Source: Candidatus Omnitrophota bacterium (GTDB lineage: Bacteria > Omnitrophota > Koll11 > Zapsychrales > Zapsychraceae). From it: a stretch of DNA of 9,120 nt. A program made the position numbers and the translations under genes. Below are positions 1 to 6,740 of this stretch, piece after piece (within the stretch, counting starts at the first letter, position 1; the number at the start of each line of letters is the position of its first letter). Under the pieces are notes generated by a model. It saw nothing but the letters and a program-made list of their open reading frames with translations. It made no database searches and had not been told where the DNA came from. The DNA is taken from assembly GCA_023140095.1 (NCBI GenBank), contig JAGLMJ010000041.1:1-9120 (forward strand), read 5' to 3'.

Positions 1-1
1 A

Positions 2-760
2 GACCCCTCGAAAAAAGAACTCGGACATCTTAAGGCTTATGGAGCAAGCATCATCTCCACCGTGGGATCTCCTGCTCATTTCAATCTTTCAAAGCAGATT
101 TCCGGGCCGAAATCTAAACTAAAAGTGCCGGTACCCAGAAATCCTGTCAACTATAAAGCGATCATTAAGACTGCTCTTATTTGTGTCCCCCTGATCATTG
201 GCTCAATAGTTGCTTCCGGGTTTGCAAAACAAAATCTAAAAAAAGGCATCAGTGAGTTCAGCGAACAACTAGGCAGCTTCCAAGACGCGGATGTCTCCAT
301 GATCGAGAAACAAGAAAAGAACCTGAAAGATAGGCTGACCTATTTTAAAAATATCCGTATGGACAGCACCGCGGCATCGTTCCTTTTACTTATACCGGAC
401 ATGCTTCCGGAAGGCACATGGATAAAAGATCTCGACATCACGTACGATGATTCCGCAGCATTCGAGCTTCTTCCCGGTAATATGGCTAAAACGGTCAGCA
501 GAAGGCCAACGACCAGAGCGACAAAAGAAGCATCAGATTTGCGCGTCACTATTGAGGGCTATGCCTATTCTGAAAACAGAAATCAGCAGTTTCGTCTCGT
601 CAATCGGCTATTGAGAAATCTAAAAGATAATAAAGAATTTTCAGGATTCTTTAGCGAGATTGATGTCGAAACAACAAAAGCGCAAAAATTAAATGATTTT
701 TCTGTAACCGCATTCAAAATCGTATGTACAAGGAACAATGAACCTAAAAGATCTGAATAG
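2..760 (+). CDS. GspL/PilM-PilN-like inner-membrane assembly protein, 3' part only
   Basis: The frame is open from the left edge, so this is the C-terminal 252 residues of a longer protein. The GTG at 62 has no convincing ribosome binding site and is probably an internal Val. The first ~30 residues (a Gly-Ala...Val-Gly-Ser stretch, then a linker) could be the tail of a PilM-like actin-fold domain. A single membrane helix follows at fragment residues ~54-75 (KTALICVPLIIGSIVASG), then a Lys/Glu-rich helical stretch (~76-120). A periplasmic ferredoxin-like part contains the PilN-type phrase LPEGTWIKDLDI. PilN, or the second half of GspL, links the cytoplasmic ATPase platform to PilO and PilP in the periplasm. 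It overlaps the PilO-like gene by 23 bp and heads the visible operon. The PilN part is fairly sure; the fusion to a PilM part is inferred from the open frame. Confidence 0.72.
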   Translation, partial: DPSKKELGHLKAYGASIISTVGSPAHFNLSKQISGPKSKLKVPVPRNPVNYKAIIKTALICVPLIIGSIVASGFAKQNLKKGISEFSEQLGSFQDADVSMIEKQEKNLKDRLTYFKNIRMDSTAASFLLLIPDMLPEGTWIKDLDITYDDSAAFELLPGNMAKTVSRRPTTRATKEASDLRVTIEGYAYSENRNQQFRLVNRLLRNLKDNKEFSGFFSEIDVETTKAQKLNDFSVTAFKIVCTRNNEPKRSE

Positions 761-1379
761 CATCAATGTAAAAGACCTTCAGAATATTGATTGGGACCGG
801 GTCAAAGACCGGATCCAGAGCCAACCTGATCTGCTCATTAATATTCTTTTGGTCATCGTGACTTTTGCGGTCTTATTCTCAACCTTTAATACGTACACCA
901 AGACAGCAAAGACATCAAAGGCCGAAACGATAGCGTTACAGAAACGGCTGGTTGCGCTTAAGAAATTCGAAGCTGCAAAAAAGGAGCACAGCGATTTTCT
1001 CAAAGAAATCCCCAAGGCCATTGCCAGTGACCAATTAATTCAAACGCTTTCAGAACTTGCGATCCAAAGGGATATTCAGATCCTATCGTTTTCACCTGCT
1101 AAAAAAAGAAGCAATGCCCTGGTTAATCTAACCAGCGTTGTCGTCAATGTCGCCTCCAAAGATTACGCCAGCATCATATTATTCGTGCATGATATCGAGG
1201 AATCTTCCTATCCGGTCAGGGTCGAAAGCTGGTCGGGATCATCTTTGAAACCGGGTGAGACCCCAAGACGGAGATCACAAAGATCATCGCGGCGGACCGC
1301 TAATGAGACCATTGACACTAAAGAGGACTATATCAAAGCAACGATCACGATAGCGTCCGTGGAGCTTAAAAATGTTTAA
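738..1379 (+). CDS. pilO: PilO/GspM-like inner-membrane alignment subcomplex protein
   Basis: The protein has 213 residues. A short cytoplasmic N-terminus is followed by one membrane helix at ~32-52 (LLINILLVIVTFAVLFSTF). A Lys/Glu-rich coiled-coil stretch (~60-92) leads to an alpha/beta periplasmic domain (~95-213). That layout is the PilO/GspM one: such proteins dimerise with PilN/GspL and hold the secretin and the inner-membrane platform in register. A low-complexity Arg/Ser-rich insertion (~176-190) lies between the last predicted strands and is unlike the usual compact fold. The ATG at 738 is preceded by AAGGA with a short 3-nt spacer, inside the end of the upstream gene, so translational coupling is likely. 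The stop overlaps the next start by 8 bp. Family assignment rests on topology and gene order, as sequence conservation in this family is low. Confidence 0.72.
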   Translation: MNLKDLNSINVKDLQNIDWDRVKDRIQSQPDLLINILLVIVTFAVLFSTFNTYTKTAKTSKAETIALQKRLVALKKFEAAKKEHSDFLKEIPKAIASDQLIQTLSELAIQRDIQILSFSPAKKRSNALVNLTSVVVNVASKDYASIILFVHDIEESSYPVRVESWSGSSLKPGETPRRRSQRSSRRTANETIDTKEDYIKATITIASVELKNV

Positions 1380-1806
1380 AAGAATTTTTCCTCTCATCAT
1401 CTGGGCAACGATCATCACATCAGCCATTGTTTACGCCCAAGGGAATGATCTGAATTTCTCAAAATTAGAATCCGGTTTAATATTCGTGGAAAATCCTTTC
1501 AAATCGCAGCTGCCGGAAATAGAGGAACCAAAAATTGAAATGCCGGATAAACCTCCTACGAATACAACAGACGACCCGAGCCCAAAACCTCCTAAACCAA
1601 TAGTCATCCCGCCGGAGATCAAAGAAAAGCCTTTACCTAATATCACGATCAACGGCATCATTTGGAACAGTGAACGCCCTCAAGCGATCATTAACGGAAA
1701 AATTGTCGATGTCGGAGACACCATAGCAGAGATATATATTACGGCCATTCGAAAAACTGGTATTGATGGCCGGTTTGATGGAAGAAGCGTAACTTTACAA
1801 CCATAA
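1372..1806 (+). CDS. PilP/GspC-like periplasmic protein
   Basis: The protein has 144 residues. A hydrophobic N-terminus ends in VYA-Q at residue 22, which fits a Sec signal peptide or a membrane anchor. An NPF motif (41-43) and a long Pro-rich linker (~46-88) follow. A small beta domain (~90-144) contains ITINGIIW, QAIINGKIVDVGD and a terminal SVTL strand. These are hallmarks of the HR/PilP domain, which contacts the N0 domain of the secretin and connects it to the PilN-PilO or GspL-GspM pair. GGAG at 1361-1364 lies 7 nt before the ATG. The gene overlaps its predecessor by 8 bp, and the secretin follows after 10 bp. It is shorter than most GspC proteins and has no PDZ or coiled-coil C-terminus, so it is closer to PilP. 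Confidence 0.78.
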   Translation: MFKRIFPLIIWATIITSAIVYAQGNDLNFSKLESGLIFVENPFKSQLPEIEEPKIEMPDKPPTNTTDDPSPKPPKPIVIPPEIKEKPLPNITINGIIWNSERPQAIINGKIVDVGDTIAEIYITAIRKTGIDGRFDGRSVTLQP

Positions 1807-1816
1807 GGAGTTCAGC

Positions 1817-3313
1817 ATGAATAACAGAACGGTATTTATATCTTTAACTACCTTGCTCATTTTTCTCGCATTGTCCGTAACCCCTTGTTTTTCTCTTGAG
1901 ATGGAAACTTTTGACGATCTTTTTGACCTGCCGCCTGAGAAAACAATCTCTCTGGATTTTACCGATGCAAACTTAAATGATGTGTTAAAAATATTTTCTC
2001 AGCAATCAGGGCTTAACTTTATCGCGGCTACAAATGTTGCCTCAAAAAAGGTTAACCTTTATCTCGATGAAGTCCCTGTTGAGGAGGCCCTGGAGCGTAT
2101 TCTTTCTGCCAATAATCTGACCTATGAGATCGAGCCGGGAAGCAATATCTTTATCGTCAATGAATTGGCAGTCTCTGACAAACGGCTTATGACGCGCGTC
2201 TATCCTCTAAAATTCGCCACTGTTCCATCCTCACAACTAAATACAACATTGTCGATAGGGGCAGCAGGTGAGGAAATCTCCAACCCGGAATCAATGGGTA
2301 TCCTTGGGGCCATAAGTTCGATACTAACGGGAAACGGGGAGGTCATTGAAGATGCCCGAACAAACAGCCTTATTGTTAGCGATATTCCAAGTCAGTTCCC
2401 GCTCATTGAACAAATGATTGCCCGCTTGGATGTTCGTGTTCCTCAAATCCTGATCGAAGTTGAGATGTTGGATATATCTAAAAACACTGCCGACCGGCTT
2501 GGAGTTAAATTTGGCAATGCTCCGATCACATTTACCGGCGCCGAGCGAGACCATGCCTATCCCTGGAATCAGAACAGATTGCTTGATAAAGGATATGAAT
2601 TCGAAGATGCCGAATACCGCGTAGGGACAATTTCGTTCCAAGGCCTTTCGGCCACTTTGCAATTCCTGCGAACTAAGACGGACACACAAAATCTTGCCCG
2701 TCCCCGTATTTTAACCCTCAACAACAATACAGCTGAGATCTCTATCAGTACCGACGAAGCGATCGGACTAGCTTCCAGTACAACATCCTCAGAAGGAACA
2801 TCGAGTTCGGTGCAAGAAGCCGAACGTGTCGAGACCGGAGTCTTTCTAAGGGTAACCCCTCAGGCAAATGTTCATACCCGGGAAATTATAATGGCGATTG
2901 AGCCCAAAGTTATCCAAGCCAAGCAAGGAGGAACATTCGGCAGCGGGAGCTTGGAACAAACTTTTAAAGACCCGGAGGTGCGGGGATCCAGATCTATCCT
3001 GCGTGTCATGGATGGAGATACCATTGTACTAGGAGGCTTGCTTAGAACTAAAATAGATGAAATAAAAACACGCGTGCCTGTCCTGGCAAAGATTCCCGTT
3101 TTGGGCAGCGCTTTCCGTCACAAAGATAGAAACGAATCTCAACGGGAATTGATCATATTTATTACGCCTCATATCATTACTGAAGATATCAACCGTATGG
3201 TCGTTTCTAATCAAAATGTCATGCGTGAACAGAGTGTCCCCACGCAGAGAAAACGGGTTATTGAAAAAGAATTATCTTCTTTTGAAGAACGGAAATTTAA
3301 TTTTTACCGATAA
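1817..3313 (+). CDS. gspD: Type II secretion / type IV pilus secretin
   Basis: This 498-residue protein forms the outer-membrane ring through which substrate or filament passes. Residues 1-26 are a Sec signal peptide. An N0/STN domain (~43-118) has the pattern ISLDFTDANLNDVLKIFS. A second N-domain (~124-208) ends in the usual DARTNSLIVSDIP, and the secretin barrel domain spans ~210-455. Late motifs are clear: VETGVFLRVTPQ, DGDTIVLGGLL, VPVLAKIPVLGSAF and LIIFITPHII. A ~40-residue charged tail follows and might serve pilotin binding or peptidoglycan contact (inference). At ~500 residues it is shorter than typical GspD (~650) and lacks the full N1-N2-N3 series; it also lacks the AMIN domains of PilQ. 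AAGGAG at 1805-1810, overlapping the upstream stop codon, fixes the start. The residue before Cys24 is Pro, so a lipoprotein signal is unlikely. Confidence 0.95.
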   Translation: MNNRTVFISLTTLLIFLALSVTPCFSLEMETFDDLFDLPPEKTISLDFTDANLNDVLKIFSQQSGLNFIAATNVASKKVNLYLDEVPVEEALERILSANNLTYEIEPGSNIFIVNELAVSDKRLMTRVYPLKFATVPSSQLNTTLSIGAAGEEISNPESMGILGAISSILTGNGEVIEDARTNSLIVSDIPSQFPLIEQMIARLDVRVPQILIEVEMLDISKNTADRLGVKFGNAPITFTGAERDHAYPWNQNRLLDKGYEFEDAEYRVGTISFQGLSATLQFLRTKTDTQNLARPRILTLNNNTAEISISTDEAIGLASSTTSSEGTSSSVQEAERVETGVFLRVTPQANVHTREIIMAIEPKVIQAKQGGTFGSGSLEQTFKDPEVRGSRSILRVMDGDTIVLGGLLRTKIDEIKTRVPVLAKIPVLGSAFRHKDRNESQRELIIFITPHIITEDINRMVVSNQNVMREQSVPTQRKRVIEKELSSFEERKFNFYR

Positions 3314-3343
3314 GGTGCACCATTTTAAAGCGGGATCGAATAT

Positions 3344-5083
3344 ATGCAGCATTTAAAAATAGGTGAGATCTTAATCCAGCAAGGGCTCATCACAGAAAAT
3401 CAACTCAATAAGGCCATTGAGCACCAAAGCAAAGAGAAGGGACGCCTCGGCGAGATCCTTATTAAACTCGGCATCATCACCGAGGAGGACATGACCTCCG
3501 CCCTAGGCTCACAGCTCGGAATTCCTTATTACACTTCGGACAATATCGAGCTGATGAATCCGAAAGAAGACCAGGGCCTGGAAAAACTCATACCGGCTGA
3601 TTTCGCTAAAAAACATTGTGTCCTGCCTGTTTCTAAACATTTAAATTCATTAACATGCGCCGTTCCCGATCCGCTAGACCTTCTCCTTCTGGATAACTTA
3701 AGAAGAATTACCGGGCATGAGATCAACCTCGTCATAGCCCCTCAATCCGCCGTTGTAAGCGCTATTGACCGTTTTTATTTTCAGGATGGTTCCCCGATCG
3801 ACGGAAAACCGACCATGCTCAGCGACGCCGTCCAGAAATCCTATCAAAAAAAAGAAGAGCATCTGAAGTTCGTTCCGAAAAAGGTGCATGAATCCACCGA
3901 GCTCAGCCTGGATAAATTGATCGCAAAGGCTGAGGAAGCCCCTGTTATTAAACTTGTTGATCTGATCATACGCCAGGCTATCGACGAGCGCGCCAGCGAC
4001 ATTCACATTGAACCTTTTGATAACAAGATCAATTTGCGTTACCGTATCGACGGGCATCTTTATTCATTGCCCCCGCCGGCACCCCATTTGCATCTTCCCA
4101 TTGTCTCGCGTATTAAGATCCTCGCGAAATTGGATATTGCCGAGAAACGGCTCCCCCAAGACGGGGCCATTTCGGCAAAACTCGAAGACCGCACGGTGGA
4201 TCTTCGCGTTTCAACCGTCCCGACTGTATGGGGAGAAAAAGTTGTCCTGCGTATCCTCGATAAAGGCGCCGTACCCCTTGAATTGGCCAGCTTAGGTTTT
4301 GACCCTAAGCAAGTTGACGCGCTGCGAAAAGCGCTGTCTTCTCCTTACGGCCTGTTTTTCGTCACCGGACCGACGGGAAGCGGAAAATCAACAACCCTTT
4401 ATGCCGCGGTCAATGAAACTGTTGATCCAACAAAAAACATTTTAACTGTCGAAGACCCTGTTGAATATAAAATTGAGGGCATTAACCAGGTTGCCGTAAA
4501 GCCTGATATCGGCCTGACTTTTGCGACAACTCTCAAAGCCTTCTTACGGCAGGACCCGGATATCATCATGGTTGGAGAAACCAGAGACCTGGAAACGGCA
4601 TCGATCTGTGTCCGTGCCGCATTAACCGGGCATTTCGTTTTAAGCACCCTGCACACAAATGACGCGGCGTCTGCCATAACACGCCTTGTGGACATCGGGA
4701 TCCCGAACTATCTTTTAACGCCGTCATTGCTCGCCATCATGGGCCAACGGTTGGCTCGCCGTCTTTGCCAGAAGTGTAAAGAGCCTTACGAACCGTTACC
4801 GGACCAACATGGCGGAATTACCTTTAAAAGTGACCTTATTTATCGCCCTAAAGGATGCGAAGAATGTAAAAATACCGGCTTTAAAGGACGTCTCGTTGTC
4901 GCTGAAGTTCTCATTGTTGATGACGAGATCCGCGCATTAATTTCCAAGGGAGCGGACGCCAGCGAAATTAAAGATTGTGCTCGAAAAAACGGCATGCTCA
5001 CCATATTTGATTCCGGCATCAAAGTCGTCGAAAAAGGTATGACAAGTTTTGATGAGATTTGCCGCATCAGCGTGGAAGGATAA
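3344..5083 (+). CDS. gspE: Assembly ATPase GspE/PilB with N-terminal MshEN c-di-GMP-binding domain
   Basis: This 579-residue hexameric motor powers pseudopilus or pilus extension. Residues 5-57 hold two 24-residue MshEN motifs, KIGEIL...Q28 and RLGEIL...Q57, separated by exactly five residues; this is the layout of the c-di-GMP-binding domain described for MshE. The first Arg is replaced by Lys5. A linker follows, then the ATPase core: Walker A GPTGSGKST (342-350), Asp box around VEDPVEY (369-375), Walker B RQDPDIIMVGETRD (402-415) and His box GHFVLSTLHTND (429-440). A zinc-binding tetracysteine lies at C475/C478 and C505/C508. All catalytic elements are intact and the length is normal. It starts 30 bp after the secretin with only a weak GGGA upstream, and is followed 18 bp later by gspF. 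Whether the machine is secretory or a pilus cannot be decided from this gene alone. Confidence 0.96.
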   Translation: MQHLKIGEILIQQGLITENQLNKAIEHQSKEKGRLGEILIKLGIITEEDMTSALGSQLGIPYYTSDNIELMNPKEDQGLEKLIPADFAKKHCVLPVSKHLNSLTCAVPDPLDLLLLDNLRRITGHEINLVIAPQSAVVSAIDRFYFQDGSPIDGKPTMLSDAVQKSYQKKEEHLKFVPKKVHESTELSLDKLIAKAEEAPVIKLVDLIIRQAIDERASDIHIEPFDNKINLRYRIDGHLYSLPPPAPHLHLPIVSRIKILAKLDIAEKRLPQDGAISAKLEDRTVDLRVSTVPTVWGEKVVLRILDKGAVPLELASLGFDPKQVDALRKALSSPYGLFFVTGPTGSGKSTTLYAAVNETVDPTKNILTVEDPVEYKIEGINQVAVKPDIGLTFATTLKAFLRQDPDIIMVGETRDLETASICVRAALTGHFVLSTLHTNDAASAITRLVDIGIPNYLLTPSLLAIMGQRLARRLCQKCKEPYEPLPDQHGGITFKSDLIYRPKGCEECKNTGFKGRLVVAEVLIVDDEIRALISKGADASEIKDCARKNGMLTIFDSGIKVVEKGMTSFDEICRISVEG

Positions 5084-5101
5084 AGTTAAAAGGATACTGC
5101 A

Positions 5102-6337
5102 ATGCAAAAATTCTCTTATACGGTTAAAGACAAATCCGGAAAAACAATAAAAGATACCGTCGACGCCATAAGCCGCGACGCCCTCATCGATAAACTTCAG
5201 AAGCAGGACTTTTTTATTGTCGAAGTCTCTGAAGCCTCCGCTTCAGGTTTCACGCGAAAAAAGAAGTCACTAAAAAAACCCAGGAAATTCCGCCGTAAGA
5301 AAATAAAGTTACAGGACCTTTTGACCTTTTCGCGACAGCTCGCCACAATGCTCGAAGCCGGCGTTCCGCTGATCCGCAGCATTGCCGTTATCCAGTCTCA
5401 AATTGAAAGCAGAAATTTCTTCAATGTGATCAATGATGTTCAGAAAAATGTGGAACAGGGGGCATCCTTAAGTTCCGCTCTAGCGGCGCATCCTAAAGTC
5501 TTCAGCCAATTCTGGGTGAGCTTGATCGAAGTCGGAGAGGCTTCCGGAACGATACCTAAAACGCTGGATAAACTCGCCTTTTATCTTGAGCAGCAAGCCT
5601 CGTTCCGGTCAACAATCGTCTCAGGCATCATTTATCCGGCAATATTGTTTGCTGTTTCTATGGGAGCTGTTGCATTCTTTGCGCTTGTTGTCGGCCCAAA
5701 ATTTCAGGGGATTTTTAACTCCATGGGGGTCGAACTGCCCTGGATCACAAGAACATTACTGGATCTTTTTGATTTTATCAAACAAAACCTCCTGCTTCTC
5801 GTCGGTGGAACCATTGCCGCTATTGTTTTCTTAAAGAAATACATTCGAACAGCAAGTGGAAGATTAGCATATGAAAAATTCCTATTTAACTCGCCCGTAA
5901 TAGGAGAGATTTTTAAGCTGATCATTGTTGAGCGGTTTTCCGCTCAAATGTCCCTTCTTGTGGACAGTGGCGTTCCTATTCTTTATGCTTTGGATATTAC
6001 CGAACGATTGGTCGATAACAGCACTTGCGCGATCATTATTTCCGATATCAAAGAAGCCGTAAAGCAGGGAGAACTCTTGGTCGCGCCTATGGAGCGCAGC
6101 GGATTCTTTCCGTCAATGTGCGTCCAAATGATCACAGTAGGCGAAGAGACGGGTGAACTGAGTAAAATGCTTAAGCATGTTGCCGTATTCTACCAAAACA
6201 GCGTTGAAACATTCATGAAGCGCTTTGCCACCATCATTGAACCGTTTATGCTTGTCTTTATGGGCGCGATCATCGGAACGATCGTGGTCGCGATGTTTCT
6301 CCCAATGTTTAACCTTTCGCAATTGGGAGGAGGCTAA
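5102..6337 (+). CDS. gspF: Inner-membrane platform protein GspF/PilC
   Basis: The protein has 411 residues, a usual length. It couples the ATPase to pseudopilin insertion into the filament. A small N-terminal domain (1-45, starting KFSYTVKDKSGK) is followed by a very basic linker (~52-68). Two T2SSF repeats come next: ~70-200 with FSRQLATMLEAGVPL, and ~275-405 with FSAQMSLLVDSGVPI. Each repeat carries the conserved Gly-Glu motif (EVGEASG at 143-149, TVGEETGEL at 345-353). Membrane helices lie at ~170-197, ~227-244 and ~381-403, which is the typical three-helix topology. AAAGGA at 5089-5094 precedes the ATG. It is the last gene of the first operon; the following ~600 bp have no coding frame. 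A short stem (GCTTAC 6339-6344 / GTAAGC 6356-6361) just after the stop has no T-tract and is a poor terminator. Confidence 0.96.
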   Translation: MQKFSYTVKDKSGKTIKDTVDAISRDALIDKLQKQDFFIVEVSEASASGFTRKKKSLKKPRKFRRKKIKLQDLLTFSRQLATMLEAGVPLIRSIAVIQSQIESRNFFNVINDVQKNVEQGASLSSALAAHPKVFSQFWVSLIEVGEASGTIPKTLDKLAFYLEQQASFRSTIVSGIIYPAILFAVSMGAVAFFALVVGPKFQGIFNSMGVELPWITRTLLDLFDFIKQNLLLLVGGTIAAIVFLKKYIRTASGRLAYEKFLFNSPVIGEIFKLIIVERFSAQMSLLVDSGVPILYALDITERLVDNSTCAIIISDIKEAVKQGELLVAPMERSGFFPSMCVQMITVGEETGELSKMLKHVAVFYQNSVETFMKRFATIIEPFMLVFMGAIIGTIVVAMFLPMFNLSQLGGG

Positions 6338-6484
6338 AGCTTACGTACATATCGAGTAAGCAAATTTCATCCCTTAAAATTTTCGCTTTTTATCTTTATT
6401 TCTCCAAAAATATGATATAAATTGATATTGGAGGAATTTGCGGGAAAATCACGCAGGAATACTCAAATGAAAGCGTTTTCCCAT
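6338..6484. other. AT-rich intergenic region upstream of the pseudopilin promoter
   Basis: I see no supported coding frame here. It contains a short stem just after the gspF stop (6339-6344/6356-6361), a T-rich stretch (about 6378-6402) and an inverted repeat GGGAAAA (6442-6448) / TTTTCCC (6476-6482). These lie upstream of the promoter and may act as DNA-level signals or as a weak, untidy end to the first operon. Confidence 0.5.
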
Positions 6485-6488
6485 TTGA
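6463..6488. promoter_or_regulatory. Inverted repeat overlapping the -35 box (possible operator)
   Basis: TCAAATG (6463-6469) and CATTTGA (6482-6488) form perfect 7-bp arms around a 12-nt spacer. The right arm runs into the TTGACA -35 element, which is where a repressor site would lie. The dimension suits a dimeric DNA-binding protein. No regulator gene is in the window, so function is inference. Confidence 0.35.
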
Positions 6489-6513
6489 CAACCTATCACA
6501 GATGTGTTATACA
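6485..6513 (+). promoter_or_regulatory. Sigma-70-type promoter of the riboswitch-pseudopilin operon
   Basis: A perfect -35 hexamer TTGACA (6485-6490) is followed by 17 nt and a -10 hexamer TATACA (6508-6513). A TG dinucleotide one base upstream of the -10 (6505-6506) makes it an extended -10. The start of transcription is expected near 6520. This places the riboswitch ~45-70 nt into the transcript and gives the first pseudopilin mRNA a leader of about 420 nt. Confidence 0.72.
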
Positions 6514-6566
6514 TTCTGTAGAGTGAGAATTCGGCTATTGTAAACGTTTTTCTGTATGTTCGATAA

Positions 6567-6703
6567 GCGTTACCCTACTGATCAGAGTAGGGTTAAAGGT
6601 AAACTGCCTGTAAGGGTAGGACACAAAGCTAAAGGGCCCAACATGTTGCGAGATCTTGATTGACAACAGCTGTTGGGCAGCCAGCTGCCAAAAGCGATAA
6701 CGT
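6567..6703 (+). ncRNA. c-di-GMP-I (GEMM-I) riboswitch aptamer
   Basis: The conserved core is readable. AAGGTAAAC (6596-6604) precedes a stem CTGCCT/GGGTAG (6604-6609/6614-6619) capped by the GNRA loop GUAA (6610-6613). Then come GACACAAAGCT (6620-6630) and a second hairpin GCCCAACA/TGTTGGGC (6636-6643/6671-6678). The end, GGCAGCC...GCTGCC (6676-6689), resembles the 3' end of known aptamers. Anchored on AAAC and CAAAG, and using Vc2 numbering from memory, G6598 is position 20, G6599-C6624 is pair 21-46, U6600-A6623 is pair 22-45, A6625 is the intercalating A47 and C6681 is C92. U-A for C-G at pair 22-45 is a compensatory change. The closing helix P1 is weak; an outer GCGTT/AACGT helix (6567-6571/6699-6703) may replace it. 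An extra 8-bp hairpin (6572-6579/6586-6593) lies between them. Ligand choice (G20) favours c-di-GMP over cGAMP. Confidence 0.82.
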
Positions 6704-6714
6704 GTGCCTATTCT
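6613..6714 (+). promoter_or_regulatory. Predicted antiterminator pairing between aptamer and terminator
   Basis: Bases 6613-6624 (AAG-less core: A GGG TAGGACAC) can pair with 6702-6714 (GTGT, bulged G6706, CCTATTCT without its last step beyond 6714) over 12 bp, two of them G-U. This pairing uses the 3' strand of the GNRA stem and C46 of the aptamer on one side, and the whole 5' arm of the terminator on the other, so the two structures exclude each other. Predicted logic: ligand holds the aptamer, the terminator forms, and transcription stops; without ligand, the antiterminator allows read-through. This is inferred from pairing only. Confidence 0.5.
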
Positions 6715-6740
6715 GCAGGATATAGAATAGGCTTTTTTTT
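6706..6740 (+). terminator. Riboswitch expression platform: intrinsic terminator
   Basis: GCCTATTCT (6706-6714) and AGAATAGGC (6724-6732) form a perfect 9-bp stem with a 9-nt loop, followed directly by eight T residues (6733-6740). This is a textbook intrinsic terminator. It lies 3 nt after the aptamer's outer helix and 200 nt before the first pseudopilin gene, in the same orientation. Confidence 0.9.

Noticed and set aside
62..64. GTG as the start of the first gene
   Set aside because: No Shine-Dalgarno precedes it and the same frame is open to the window edge, so an internal Val is more likely.
6339..6361. Stem after gspF as terminator of the first operon
   Set aside because: Six base pairs and no adjacent T-tract; the operon may end less sharply or read through.
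6430..6470. GGAGG followed by a TTG-started 10-residue frame, as a leader peptide
   Set aside because: It lies upstream of the promoter and is too short and unsupported to call.
6596..6604. GEMM-Ib (cGAMP) riboswitch, from an ungapped first reading with A at position 20
   Set aside because: Anchoring on the covarying 21-46 and 22-45 pairs moves G6598 to position 20; kept only as a point to verify.
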